NCBI RefSeq assembly: GCF_051622035.1
Contig: NC_135365.1
Coordinates: 12,752,001-12,816,000 of the forward strand
DNA length: 64,000 bases
Reading direction: 5' to 3'
DNA from: Arctopsyche grandis
Taxonomy: Eukaryota; Arthropoda; Insecta; Trichoptera; Hydropsychidae
Shown here in pieces: positions 12,530 to 24,623 of the stretch (positions are counted from its first letter, which is position 1; each line of letters starts with the position of its first letter). The notes below the pieces were generated by a model, which was not told the origin of the DNA, ran no database searches, and worked only from the letters and a program-made list of their open reading frames with translations. The position numbers were made by a program, and so were the translations under genes.

Positions 12530-12850
12530 TCGCCATCCACTGCTAGATGAAGTCTTCTCCAACACGCCTCCATTTGTGTGTGTTTTGAGCAACTATCATC
12601 CATCTCATTCCACACGTTTATTTGATTTCATCCACCCGTCTCCCCTGTGGCCTTCTTTGCACCCTTTTACATTATCTTGGGTACCATTCGAGCACTTTTT
12701 CGTCCGTTCTTCTAGCTACATGACCCACCCATTACCATTTCAATTTCTTTAATCTCATCATTACACCAACCACCTTTGTCATACTTCTAGTCCAACTATT
12801 CCATTTTCTCTCTCCTCGTTATGCCAAGCATAAAGCGTTCCATAATATAT
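12530..12850 (-). mobile_element. RTE-type LINE 3' end, copy 2
   Basis: Minus-strand orientation. Reads from GGAACGCTTTATGCTTGGCATAACGAGG through the GTAGCTAGAAGAACGGACGAAAAAGTGCTCGAATGGTACCC segment to the CAGCAGTGGATGGCG end. Frames are broken. Confidence 0.7.
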
Positions 12851-13224
12851 GTATGTATGTACACAGTTATAAGCACAGGCTGTTGATGTGTTTTAGAAGA
12901 CTTTTTACACTTCAAAAGAATGGTTTTCTTTTTATTTTCGTGTGCAATTTACACACCTAGATTTTTTTTATGCATGTAATTCCAAAAACTGATATCCACA
13001 TTTTTGTAATTTGGTAAAAAGCCTTGGTTTTTTTACTACACATTATATTTCAATTAGTTTATATGAACGAAGTTAGAACGACAAGAGTTCTGATAATATA
13101 TTCTCAAACTGTTTGTTGATTGAAAAAGTTTTGAAAGCACTGGCGTAACCCAGTGGTCTCTATAAGGGCAAAAACATACTGAGTAGGACGTGGTACGTGT
13201 TTTCTTTTAGATGCTTATAAACAT

Positions 13225-13550
13225 GCGAAAAAAACGCAGCACCCCTAGCCCATATATATGGTACAGTCCCAAAAATCACCCTCCTGGAGTGCTTTCGGTG
13301 ATATTTTATCCTTACTTGACAGTGATCGATTATGAGGAATATCATGTTTTTAGAAATGTAGGAGAAACTTTTCGGTTGCATATGGATATGCATACACGTG
13401 CGACTCCCAAACATATACAATCTGCACGTGCAACTACACCCCAATTCGGTTTGGGGAGCACCCACTGTTTACGGTCACAGTGGCAAAATGAAGAAAAAAA
13501 AAGGACGTTTAAGAAAACACCCATACCATTCAGTGTGTTTTCGCCCTAAT
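13225..13550. repeat. Dispersed repeat with CGCAGCACCCCTAGCCCATATA start
   Basis: AAAAACGCAGCACCCCTAGCCCATATATATGGTAC...AAAATCACCCTCCTGGAGTG...GTGATATTTTATCCTT...GTGTGTTTTCGCCC recurs at 56885-57127, and its middle (GATATTTTATCCTT...ATTTGAAGAAATGTA) at about 11925-12130. The two open frames here are chance. Type not assigned. Confidence 0.55.
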
Positions 13551-14011
13551 TTAGTTGAGTACAATAGTTAAGTTTCGTAATTCATTAAATCGGTTCCATA
13601 TTTGATTCAGTAAAAGAAGCAAATCTAAAATAAAATGAACCATAGCCGTTAATATTCATATTAAATATATCCAAGCATATAAGAGTAAAAATAAGTTGTT
13701 ATTTTTATGTAGCATATTCCAAAAATACAAATGTACATATTTTGTTATGGATAGTAAATACAATTAAAAACTTTTAAATTGTGGTATTTATTTGAAAAAG
13801 TATACACATGTATTTTCATTAAGAAAACATTTCACTACATTAATATTATTAAAGCGGAAGTTCAAACAATCTTAAAAGTATTATTTATGCACATGATTAA
13901 AATTTAATATGGAAGCATTTCGAGCATTGCTTTTAGACAATATCAGTAAAAAATTATGCTATATATGTATCTATTTATACACATAAAACAACATAACCAG
14001 AATATTATGAT

Positions 14012-14144
14012 TAAAGCCCGGACCCAGAAGGTGCCGCGTATTGTTCAAATGTTGTAGATGCATTGTTAAAGGTTTGCCGAACGTTTTTTACAAAGGATTT
14101 ACAACAATGGAACAATGAGCGGCACCTTGGCTATCCTACCTCTA
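14012..14144. mobile_element. hAT-type MITE, TAGAGG family, 133 bp
   Basis: Starts TAAAGCCCGGACCCAGAAGGTGCCG and ends CTATCCTACCTCTA; ATTATGAT at 14004-14011 and 14145-14152. Interior shares ATTGTTCAAATGTTGTA..GCATTGTTAAAGGTTT with the two other family members. Confidence 0.8.
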
Positions 14145-14559
14145 ATTATGATTGTCTCCTCTAAAACTGATTATACATATATACATCATACATTGTACAT
14201 GTCTAATCAGTGAAAACGTTAAAATGTTACAAAAAGTAGATGCAAACTCGTAACAAAAGCTCATCAGATGATGAACGTGCGTAAAAACATTGCTTATAAT
14301 TTTAATTCTAAATGTCGTAAACAGTGCAATACTATATGTATGCCAAATATTTCATAAGCATATCCTATATTATACTTTATTTTCAAATATGATATGACTG
14401 ATTGTATCACGCAGTGTGAGATATACATACTGTCATGGATTAAAAACAATCGTTTATTTGCAAAGTGTTTGTTTAAGATTGGAAAGTTGCAAACAATGAA
14501 TTATTTAATAGAATAATCCCATATTTATCATCAATATATTTAACTAGGATATAAAAATA

Positions 14560-14869
14560 ATAATACTGTTACATTATCTTCACACAATATGATAGAGCAA
14601 AAAAACATTTGTATTAAACTTTTATTGATAAAAACGACAAAAAATTATATTTAATTAACAAGAGTTAAATTAATATTGTAAAGAAAAGTAAATCGAAAAC
14701 AAAAAATAAATGTTTCATATTTTGGAAACGATAATCTCAATCGTTTTGCTTCTCTTATTTGTTCACAATTCCATAAATCACAATAGTTTAAAATACTATG
14801 TTACTAATAAAAATTAATTTTATTTAAACTACACCAGAACATATACAAACTAGTCTCTAATTTACTAAT
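14560..14869 (-). other. CCAR1 3' UTR
   Basis: Sequence downstream of the CCAR1 stop is AT-rich and non-coding. On the minus strand AATAAA occurs about 50 bases past the stop (plus-strand TTTATT near 14818-14823), a suitable poly(A) signal, and again near 14630. Which one is used cannot be told. Confidence 0.4.
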
Positions 14870-17800
14870 TTAATGTTCTAGTTTGATATCTATTAATGAA
14901 TCATCAGACTTTTGTTTGGCATCAGTCAAATCCTCTTTTGAAAACTTCGTTTCTGATTTAAAACATCCTTCTCCTGATTCACTTTTTAAGTTGCTATGCT
15001 CATTGCTCCATCTTTACAAAAACGTATTATTTTATAATATTTGCATATGTATATAAGTTTTTTCAATAAACCAAACAAGGAATATTAAATTTACCTGGAA
15101 GTTGTTTCTTGTTTGCCAATTTTTATTGAATCTGGATCGTCATACAGATTTGTGTGGACAACAGACATAGCTTTCGTTTCAATTTCCTTAAGTGCATTGA
15201 AGAAAATTTTAGAGCTAATCTGTAATTAAAAAAAATAATAATTCAATAACAGCAATTTAACAAACAATTTAATTAAAAAAACAAAACTAACAGTCATTCT
15301 AGAAAGACCATTTTGGGTTTCACAGAGTTTCTTTTTGGTATCTTCCAGTTCACTGCTTAAAGATGCTGTAGTTGAAACGTATTTCGCTTGTTTTTCTAAA
15401 ATCTTCAAATTCTCTTCTTTGATCTCGACTAGTTTGGCTTCGGTATCTAAGCGAGCTTGCTCACTTCGTTTCAGTTGATTCATCAATTTTTCAATATCGA
15501 GTAAGCCGCCTTTATACGATACAAAACCTTCATTCTCACAAGGCTCCATGCGAGCTTTTTTACTAAGGGGTTCTGAAGATTCAGAATTGTACTTTTTATC
15601 TTTGAAAACCGGTAAAAGCCGTTTATTTCCAGCCGCAAGTTCAGATATATCCATATCCTTTAAATCACTTTCAGGTATATTCTCATCACCCAAAGACTCT
15701 ATTTGGTTATCTGCAACATCATCTTTTGCTTTGTCAGTTAGCCTCCTTAAAAAAAAAAATTCAAAACTAAGATATTTTTTACATACATAGGTATAAAAAT
15801 CATATTAAAATTTATTTTTACCTATAGTGAAAAGTTTCTCTAGTGACAACCTTAGAAACAAGTTTCCTGACCTGAGCACGTGAAAGATTAAGACCTAAAG
15901 TGTACAAAAGTTCTTCTATATCTTTTTCAAATATATAACCACAGTGTGATGTGTCAAAATAGACGAACGATAATAGCAAATGTGGATCTCTAGTAATAAG
16001 TTTCTGTTTATCTTTTTTATCCTTCTTATCCCCTGAAACAGACTTCCGATCATTGCTATTTTCTTCATCTCCCAAAGATGAAGCATCATCCTAAAAAAAT
16101 ATGGCAATATCAAAAATTAATTCTAAAACGTAATATGTATGAAATTCGATATAACAAATAATTTTAAACGGCAAATTTACCCTCTTGTCGCTATTTTTTG
16201 CCTTGTCATCTTTTCTGGAATCAGTCTTTTTATCCGAGTCTTTTTTATCTTTATCATTGTCTGACTTTTTATCTTTGTCATCATCAAGAATTTTCTTATC
16301 CTTAGAATCGCTTACACTCTTTTTAGAATCGTCCTTTTTCCGATCATCTTTCTCATCCTTCGATTTTTCAGGAAGAACATACAGAGCTTTATAAATATTA
16401 AATCCAAAATCTCGCATTAGCATTTCATTGAATAACTCAGCAAATAAAGACACCTTAAAATTGGTAATAGTAACAAACAATAAAATATATTGTAAAAGTA
16501 ATATTTGATTAATTAATTGCATTCAATTACTTCAAATGAATGTTCCTTGGAATCTTCCGGTCTATAATCAAGTAACAGAGATAAAGTCATAACGGTACAA
16601 TCAAACTTGCCAGACTTTGCAACTCGAGATGGATGAACTATCAGATGTGGACTAGCGGGTAAGACATGTCTCGATTTCCATAAGGCATCTTCTTTTTCTT
16701 GATTTTTTTCTTTTTCTTCATCCTATGAAAACAATATACAAATTTAGAATGCCCACTTATATTGTTTATTAATATTAAAAATTAAATAAATGAACTCACT
16801 TTCTTCTTTGTAACATCCTCAGCATTTTGGTCATCAATGGCAACAACGGAATTTTCAACTTCTGCCTCCACCTCAGGTTCTTCAATGTCAGCATCGGCAG
16901 CATTATCAGTTGGTTGATCTTTGCTAGCTTCTTGTTTTAAGCATTTTGTTAATCTAGCCACCAATTGTGATTTCAAACCTACAAAAACATCAAATGGTAA
17001 ACATAGATTTTCTAATTAAGCTCTGTTTATACTGACACAGCACAAACGGGAAACTGCACGTAAACAGCAATACGAAATATATATTTTTAGTACATTATAT
17101 GTTCCGTAATATGTATGGCGTAGTAACTAACAAGAACTATTCATATTATACAGCAGTATGTCACTGAAACGTATCAAGTAGAACCAGCCACTGTAAAAAT
17201 ACACATATTCACGCATAACTTGTCATAGTGGTAAGTGCAACCGTACTAACGAAAGTGCTGTCATGCGCATATGAATATTTTCAGAAACGTCATATGAATA
17301 CAGGAAATAAAAAGGATATAAGTGCCATTTTTAAGATTTTGAGATACGTTGGTTTTTGTTAATGAATTGTACAACAATTGTTTGAGCAATACAAACTTGC
17401 TTTTGATATACACTATTAAAAAAAACGATTTTGGTTTTTGCTTTGCACTCGAACAAAACAAGTATGAACGTGCCGAAAACGGGCGGTGCCGTATAGTATG
17501 AATAGAAATAGTCTCTTCTGTGCACTGCTGTGCAGTACTAGATAATATAAACAGACCTTTAACACTGTCAGTGAACTAAGAACACACATTACCTTTATTG
17601 TTAACACTACGAGCTTCCAATTCTTTGCGCAAACAGGGTAGGGACATTGCCTTTGGATCCAATTCTGAATAATGAGTAGGCTCCTTTTTTTCAGAATCAG
17701 CCGTATTACTTTTTTCAACCTGAAATATCAAAAAGCATTAAACTAAACTGCATAAAAGACAGTTGTATTGGTATGCTTTCACTTTTAATACCGTTTTCGA

Positions 17801-20718
17801 GGAAACAGAAATATCTAACTAGAAAAAAATTCACTCGTCACCATGTACATTTCAGCACACTTGGATAAGAAATAAAATAATAAGATCTTTCAAAATGAGT
17901 CAATACAGCCAGTGGTTTGTTAACTTTAATAACATCAATAAGGGTGTATAAATACCCTTGTAGTGCTGTCATCTTTCGGCTCCTAACATCTACATACGCT
18001 AAGAACAATAATACAAATTGCGGAGTCAAGCTGACAGTTTTTTCGTAAAAGACAAGTCTGCCGCTGTGTTTGCGTCTCTCGAAGTCCATAGAACATTAAC
18101 AGCACGCCGTCAGAAACACCTCGATCACCCCTCTCCGGTATTCTCCACACGAGTGAGTTTAACTTTACAATACAAGCAATAAATTATACAGTAAACATGT
18201 TTGAAGTAGACGAGAAGAATTCAAGTTTGCAGTGCCTGGTCTGCGTCTGTTAGCGGCTGAGCAGTAGATAGTCCCTCTGCCTGCCTCTTGTACTGAAGAC
18301 TGAGGGAGTCCCACTCCAAACGAGTAGGGAGACAGCTCCACACATCGGGCACAAATATCACCACAGTCTCAACACGGGCCGGTAGCTGCCGCCCACGGTG
18401 CACACTCTCCGCTCGACGGTAGTACAGCTCCACAAATCGGTACCTGTATGCGTAAGTCACCCTGTAGTTATAGTCCACACTCTCCATTCTATATCGCATT
18501 CTTTCCAGGCAAACAATCAAACTTTTTCACAGACATTAACAACAAAAAATCAGTCTACAATGTATATTACTCACACGGAAACCTTATACTTATCTAAACT
18601 ATGAGAATACTATCTTGTAGTCTCTAAAGTTATGCGTCTCTAACTCTAAAATCAATAAAATATTCTTTATAATGGAACGATAGACATATTTTTAAATATC
18701 ATTATACAAAAAATCCTATAATTTATATACAGATTTATTACCCATCAGAAATAAATGACAAAAAATTCAGTTTATTTTAAATAAAAATCAATCAATAATG
18801 CTCTCAAATTCAATTTTATGTATTATAATTAGACTTAAAATTTCAATCTCACTTGTTTTCATCTAAAATACATCACCTTATAGTAATCAGAAACAAAACC
18901 CAAAATTAAATCTAAAAAAAATAATCACCTACTGCAACTATGTATGTATTTGCTATGAACAAAACTCAACAAAGCCTTTCAACCGATTGTGGTTAACTTA
19001 CCATTGAGTGCAGTTGGATAAATCAATTCCAGTATGCGCTTTGCATGTCCTGATGGCAGTTTTAATCAAGACGGATGGATCAGACTCTGGATTGGGTCCG
19101 TCTAGAGAAGGACTCCAAGGACCGCCTATAGCCATAGTCTCATTTTTTCCACGCAGTCCAACCAAAAAATTAATCAACCTGGTCGGATGAATGAAGTCTC
19201 GATCTTCAGAATCTTTATCTTTATCGTCATTTGATATACCGCAACACTTACGATAGACCTCGTCTAAAATCGGCATACTGAGTAACATCACCTAATAGCA
19301 GTTAACATAAATTTAGAAAAGTATACAAACATACAATCAAAGTTGATTAGTGTCTTCAACTTACTTTAGCAGAGAATAGATAATCCACATCGGGTGGTTC
19401 TAGTACAGCATCGTTTTTAATAGGATTATCAATGTCTTTATGGATAACATGGAAAGCACATGGTTTATTCATGGTGAATGGAGCATTAGGAGGAAATGCA
19501 TCGATCCAACGGAATTGCGTATTGAAAAAGTCCGACGGAATATACAAATTTGTATATCGACGTTTAATTTCCAAAACGTCCGCCTCTGGGCTGTGTGATT
19601 AAAAAATTAATAATATTGAAAATAAAATTGAAATACTAAATAAATAATTTAAAATGAAAATGCATTCTTACATATCAAGTGCTATTTTAGGTATTTGAAC
19701 CAAATATCGAGCAACGGGTCGTGGACGCCTTCTCTGTTTGCTGGATCTGCCCAGAGGACTCCTGGCTCTTTCCTTTTCTTCAGAAACTTTTTCTGGAATC
19801 CTTTCTTTTTCTCTGTCCATGCGTTTTCGTTTTCTATCATTTTCTTTTGACTGAAAAGTTGAATTTAAGATTAAAAATTAATTGATATAAATACAAAATA
19901 AATAAAATTAAATCACACCTGTGCACTAGAACTACTGTCTCTCTGCCTTATGGCATCATCACGTCGCATAGGTAGAGATTTTCTATCTCGACCTCCTGAT
20001 CTAGGTGTATTTTGATAATTTCCATTTTGACTTTCAATAGGTGGAGGAACAGCATTATATCCACTACCGTTTTTATTTTTAGGCATATCTCTACGACCGC
20101 CTGGAGCCGCTTTATTAGTAGGTATAACTTGAATACGGGTGGCATTCCATTTGAAAGGCATATTGGGATTGAAGGATGCTTCCACCAAAACTCGATCACC
20201 GACTACGGGATTTGAACCTTTCATACAAGCGCTCGTTTGAAAAAATACGTCTTCATCAACAAATCCGAAATCATTATGAGCCTTAGTAACAGTTCCAGTG
20301 AAAACCCTCTGTTTGGGTGAAGAATTGTTTTGACCCTGGGGGCCAGCATTCATTTGAGCGTTTGAGAACGCATTGGGATTCAATGCACGAGGAGTCGGAT
20401 AAGTTACAACTCCTGACTGTTGAAACATTTGACCCTGATTCAGTTGGTTGGCTAAACCTTGACTGATGCCCACATTGTTTTGTTGAATTTGGGGTATTCC
20501 GAGAGCCATATTTGTCTGCTGTTGCATCAAGTTGGGTTGAAATACGGGTTGAGATTGTTGGTATTGAACCATCCCTGGTTGACCCATTCCGCCCAAAGTG
20601 TTCTGTCCCATAAGCTGTTGCTGCATACCAGGGAGGCTTTGGGCTGTGGAAGTCCGAGCCCAAGGTGGATTCTTAGTCGCTCCATACTGCTGCATTTTTT
20701 GAGTATATTTGAATAGAG
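14870..20718 (-). CDS. CCAR1: CCAR1 orthologue (cell division cycle and apoptosis regulator 1), 13 coding exons
   Basis: CCAR1 is a nuclear transcriptional co-activator and splicing-linked factor. My exon chain on the minus strand is 20718-19919 (ATG at 20695), 19850-19672, 19590-19365, 19291-19002, 18443-18281, 17719-17593, 16978-16800, 16722-16531, 16453-16181, 16090-15822, 15745-15292, 15219-15095 and 15011-14870 (stop at 14872-14870). Coding length is 3396 nt, 1131 aa, close to the about 1150 aa of vertebrate CCAR1. Domains in order: Gln/Met-rich N-terminus (1-125); S1-like domain with RVFTG and GFVDEDVFFQ (about 128-192); Arg/Lys-Ser stretch; the conserved DBC1 (inactive Nudix-like) block with AIGGPWSPSLDGP and DVWSCLPTR (about 335-540); SAP domain with LRKELEAR and LKSQLVARL (about 560-600); a K/D/E-rich linker; an EF-hand-like segment (HCGYIFEKDIEELLYTLG); a C-terminal coiled coil. 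All splice sites are GT-AG except the donor after exon 5, which reads GC. Identity is from recalled family motifs. Confidence 0.95.
17019..17558. mobile_element. Harbinger-like MITE in a CCAR1 intron, with a second repeat inside it
   Basis: Termini read AGCTCTGTTTATACTG at the left and the inverse of AGGTCTGTTTATATT at the right. Both are flanked by TTA (17016-17018 and 17559-17561), which fits the TWA target duplication of PIF/Harbinger. The same termini and interior (ACACAGCACA...CAGCAGTA) recur at 43714-44002. From about 17287 to 17410 the element holds sequence matching the left part of the 5663-5971 repeat, so one element probably landed in another. It lies between CCAR1 exons 6 and 7 and leaves the splice sites intact. 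Confidence 0.6.
17720..18280 (-). other. CCAR1 intron with GC donor
   Basis: Runs from the apparent GC donor after 18281 to the acceptor GATATTTCAG at 17720. An 83-codon minus-strand frame inside (17838-18089) has no family resemblance and is taken as chance. Confidence 0.5.
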
Positions 20719-22242
20719 CTGAAATTAGAAATAATACTGATATATTGAAAGGCTATCTGAGACCATTATTGATTCTATTTTCATATCAATGTCAATGTAT
20801 TTCCCCAAATATTTTGCTAAAAAGAAATAACAACACATTATGTAAATTTCATATTATTGTCACAGTACTGGTTCAATTAATTTTACATTTTGTATATATG
20901 AATAATACAATACATATTATTATTACAAGATAATAAATGGTACCAGCGAAAATTTTGATTTGATTTCTTTTAAATATGATTTAAGATGAATTCAAAGACA
21001 TAGTTTTTGTTAGTCGATTAACCCTTTGAATGCTGATCAACGCCGATCGGCGTTTTTCCAACAAGTCCACGGACCTGAAAAACGCCGATAGGCGTTGTAT
21101 TTTAAGCATGTACAAAGTAAACAAGAATACTACCCGCTAAGCCTTTCCAGGTAGCATTGAAAAAAAAATGCATTGAAAATGGGTCGTGTAATCCATGTGA
21201 TTCATATGTCAACGTTTATAAAGACTGGTTTACACAGGAATTTCTGAATTTAAATAACCATAGCAGAATTTCCCGATGGAAATCCCTAACTGCCGAGTAT
21301 TTTAGATTATGGCTTGGCATTTAGATTGTGAGCATTGCATTTTAACAACAATGAAGAAGATGGAATTAGTTTTGGAAAAATACATTCATTGATAGACTTC
21401 TTTTGCTTATTCTATATTGTTGCAAGATATAATAGAGTCTAAACACACCTTTATAAAACTCGAAATCCTCGGCGGTAGTTATCTAGGGATTGTTTGAATT
21501 AGCTACAATTTTTTATACCTGCTTTCTATTGGATTTCAAAATAATTCTAATTGGAAATGTTGGCGAAAAAACAGAAAAGACGTCAGCACCCAAATGGTTA
21601 ATGTGAACTTACTCGGTACTTTTTATTACAAGTTATTGAAGACATTTTTCTGTATTTACTTCCACAATTTTTTTTACTATATATTTCGGTTTTGAATGGG
21701 ACTTACTTTCAAGATTAGGAGCCCAAAACAAAATTTTGGATAAGTTTTAACGCGGCTTTTTCAGGTGCATAAATTATATCGAAATTCGAATTCATACAAA
21801 AAATAATCAATTCTTTCAAATTCAACATTTAAGACTACAAATATAACCATGTTGAGCAAAAACGATACGCAATAAAACAAGACATATATTTTGCCTTTAT
21901 AAATTGAAAACAAAACAAGCCATATATTGTCAATATTATTCTAAAAATGGAATCTACATTTCAATCATATACAGTTTGCGGTGCAAAAGTCCAACTAGCG
22001 GACTTCATTTGAACAATAGATATGTATGACGATCATTATGGGACTCACTAACACACTGACATGACATATTTAGCACATCATAAATATAAATAAGTATTCA
22101 CACCATGGCAAACATAGCATTTTATCACCCACAGATGCAATTATACGATTATTGCGGAACTTTTTACTTGGCGGTTGATGCAAAACTGTGATTCAATGAA
22201 TTGTTAGTAAATACAAAGAAGGAAAAGCTGATGACACTTACC
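20719..22242 (-). other. Probable 5' intron of CCAR1
   Basis: The ATG exon of CCAR1 is preceded on the minus strand by an acceptor (AATTTCAG, ending at 20719). The best upstream donor in range is CTGG|GTAAGT, with the exon ending at 22242. The intervening 1.5 kb holds no coding signal and carries one TTAA-bordered MITE (21022-21597). The pairing is inferred; RNA data would settle it. Confidence 0.5.
21022..21597. mobile_element. piggyBac-like MITE in the CCAR1 5' intron
   Basis: TTAA at 21018-21021 and 21598-21601 flank ends CCCTTTGAATGCTGA and inverse CCATTTGGGTGCTGA. Near the left end, arms 21037-21059 and about 21077-21100 (AACGCCGATCGGCGTTTTTC / GAAAAACGCCGATAGGCGTT) form a strong hairpin. 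No ORF. Confidence 0.65.
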
Positions 22243-22460
22243 CAGCAGTGATTATGTATTGGTAATCGGTCCAGAGAATATTTTTTTGCCTTGAAGCTGC
22301 AACAGCGAAAGTGTGAAGTTCAGTCAGTAGATTAAGTGTAAATTGAAGTCTGACAAATGACCAGGTCGCTATTTAACCTGAACCAGGTCGTGAAGCAATA
22401 GGAGGCGCAGATCGGCTGCTAACCTGCAAGCTGCAGCACCGCCATTTGGTCTTAACGCAA
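22243..22460 (-). promoter_or_regulatory. Likely CCAR1 first non-coding exon and promoter
   Basis: This stretch is GC-richer than its surroundings and lies directly upstream of the strong donor at 22242. On the minus strand it contains AAATGGCGG near 22451, a match to the YY1/Pho-type motif often found at TSSs of housekeeping genes, and Inr-like TCAG(A/T)C words. There is no TATA box at a suitable distance. Start site is not determined. Confidence 0.4.
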
Positions 22461-22609
22461 TCGTTAACAGCCGTGCATATTTATATACATATTCGTATTA
22501 TATACAAAGTTATATTTCATAAATAAACTTAACAATTAAATTACACCTGTATTTAAGCTAAATAAATAATTTTATGCAAATCCATATTAAGTAAATTGTC
22601 AATTTTACG

Positions 22610-22935
22610 ATTTATTTATTTATTTATTTATTTATATAGCAAACTGCTAATATATATACGTAACACAAAATAACAAAACAACAACAAAAAATTATAAATC
22701 GTCTTCCACAAAGGTATCCATTGACACCCTTCAAGAAAGCATCAATGTTATTAGAACTTCTAATGCTTTCAGGAAGGGCATTATACATTTGAACACCTCT
22801 GTGAAAAACACCTCCTGCAGTTTTAGCTTTCTTAACTCTACCTATAATTAATTTATTCCTATTTCTCGTTTTATAATTATGTATATCTCTATTCTTAACT
22901 ATATGATTATTATAATATTTGGTAAATAGATTCTT
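22610..22935 (-). mobile_element. Jockey/CR1-like LINE reverse transcriptase C-terminus
   Basis: The minus strand is open across about 80 codons: DIHNYKTRNRNKLI, then VFHRGVQMYNALPESIRSSN, then FLKGVNGYLCGRRF, then stop and an A-rich tail (TATTTATTTATTTATT on the plus strand). 'HNY.TRNR...LPE.IR....FK..L..YL' is the typical end of Jockey/CR1-clade RTs. A related broken copy is at 49250-49530. Confidence 0.7.
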
Positions 22936-23075
22936 ATCTAGCTTATATATATAAACTTTAAAGTGCTTACTTTAAGACTATATATAAGTGCTTTAAAGTG
23001 CTTACTTTAAGACTATTTCTAATATCCAACCATTTCAATAATTATTTGTAATGTCAACCATTTCAATTCGGTTCG

Positions 23076-23363
23076 GTGATTACTAGACAAATCTGAACCG
23101 GTCACAGGACAACTGGTCGCTCTAGATCGGTCACACGTGATCACCCGTCACACTAAAACTGGTCACGAGAAAACTGGTCACACCCTAAAACTGATCACAA
23201 GAAAACTGGTCACACCCTAAAATCGTTCACGAGAAAACTGGTTGACCGATTTTAGGGTGTGACCAGTTTTCTTGTGACCAGTTTTAGTGTGAAGGGTGAT
23301 CACGTGTGACCGATCTAGAGCGACCGGTTGTCCTGTGACTAGTTCACATATGACTAGTAGTCC
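23076..23363. repeat. Foldback palindrome with internal ACTGGTCAC repeats
   Basis: The left arm (AACCGGTCACAGGACAACTGGTCGCTCTAGATCGGTCACACGTGATCACCC...) and right arm (...GGTGATCACGTGTGACCGATCTAGAGCGACCGGTTGTCCTGTGAC) are near-perfect inverses of about 130 bp with almost no spacer. Each arm is itself made of short direct repeats of (A/C)TGGTCAC(A/G)AGAAAACTGGTCACACCCTAAA. Non-coding; no clear target duplication. Confidence 0.75.
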
Positions 23364-24087
23364 GTTTACCGTTTAGCTATTATAAAATAGTGATAAAATT
23401 TATTGATAACATTTAATGTTGTTATCAATAGTAATTTTTAATTTAGTATTATAAAAATTGATTTAATCATTACTTGCCTTGTTTTAGAAACGCTATTTAC
23501 GTTTATAAATTTTCACAAATAGTAAATAGTCAAGTTAAAAAATAGCTTGATTGGATTTGGGGCTAAAATTTATGAATAAATCAATCGTAAATATTTTAGA
23601 TTTCAATAAATTGGAATGAACCGAATTGAATTTATGGGAATTTAATATTCACTTCAATAAAATTTCAGAAGGCTGTCGTATTGCAGGTTATGGCTGAAAG
23701 TTCACGGGCATCACGACCGGTTGACAGCATTTATAACCTATTTAGTAATCTCCTGTCTAGTCAGAATTTCGTAAGTATGCATGCGTTTTAGTAAATAATT
23801 TAAGACTTTGATTCATTTGGAATATTAAGCTCCTTTTAAGTAATCTGTTGAGATTTTGAAATTATCAAAATTAATAAAATAATGATTATTTTTCGTACCC
23901 ATACATTACATAAGTTCAGATTTAGTTAAATAATTATTTTTGGTTCATTAGAAAGTTTCTATAATTACATATTTTTTCTTAGTTTAAAAAAGTTACAATA
24001 GGCAAGTAGAGTAATTTTATTCTTAAAGGCAGTTTGTTATTAACATTAATTCATAATCAATATTTACTCATTTATATATACATACAT

Positions 24088-24620
24088 AGGCAGAGAAATG
24101 TAATATTACGAATAAATAAATATTTTCAGTATTACGCGGTACGCAGTGTTGTCACCCCAATTTTGGAACATCGGGTTTCCAAATTATTTTAAATAAAATT
24201 ATTTTGAAAATATATATACATATGTATATGCATACATTTTACGTCCAAGGCACTATTATACGAAAGTTCACTGAATTTTCAAGATTTGCATAATTTTTAA
24301 CAAAAATTATATGACTTTTTAGATTAAATAACGGGTTTCCGGAAACCCATGGAAACCATTAGGGTGACACCACTGGCAGTACGGCTCTATAAATACGCTA
24401 CGCACGGAATACAATCGGATCAATTTACTTATAAAAATGTGTGTTTTTGAATGCATTGTGCAATTTTTACCGATGCTTGCCCATCTTGCGAGTAATATAA
24501 ACAAGCAGAGAAGTTTTTATCGAACATATGTACGTCGAGCACCAAGCATCAAATACGACTGATGCTAAAATTATTTAGGATTGACTGTGAACAATCGTGA
24601 CTTGACAACAATATGACGCC
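24088..24620. mobile_element. Third copy of the CCAGAGAAATGT MITE, interrupted
   Basis: Left end GGCAGAGAAATGTAATATTACGAATAAATAA, then GTATTACGCGGTAC, then an inserted hAT-like MITE (24144-24375), then CGGCTCTATAAATACGCTAC and the rest of the interior to about GACAACAATATGACGCC. The right terminus is lost where the next element begins at 24624. Confidence 0.6.
24144..24375. mobile_element. hAT-type MITE nested in a MITE
   Basis: Termini CAGTGTTGTCACCC and inverse CAGTGGTGTCACCC, 232 bp. It is flanked by GCGGTACG (24136-24143) and GCAGTACG (24376-24383), an 8-bp duplication with one mismatch. Interior contains inverted GGGTTTCC / GGAAACCC. Non-coding. Confidence 0.75.
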
Positions 24621-24623
24621 TAA

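Noticed and set aside
13211-13549. 112-codon plus-strand frame
   Set aside because: Lies in a dispersed repeat whose other copy (56885) is not open.
16185-16394. Plus-strand Ser/Leu/Phe-rich frame
   Set aside because: Antisense shadow of the Lys/Asp-rich linker of CCAR1 exon 9.
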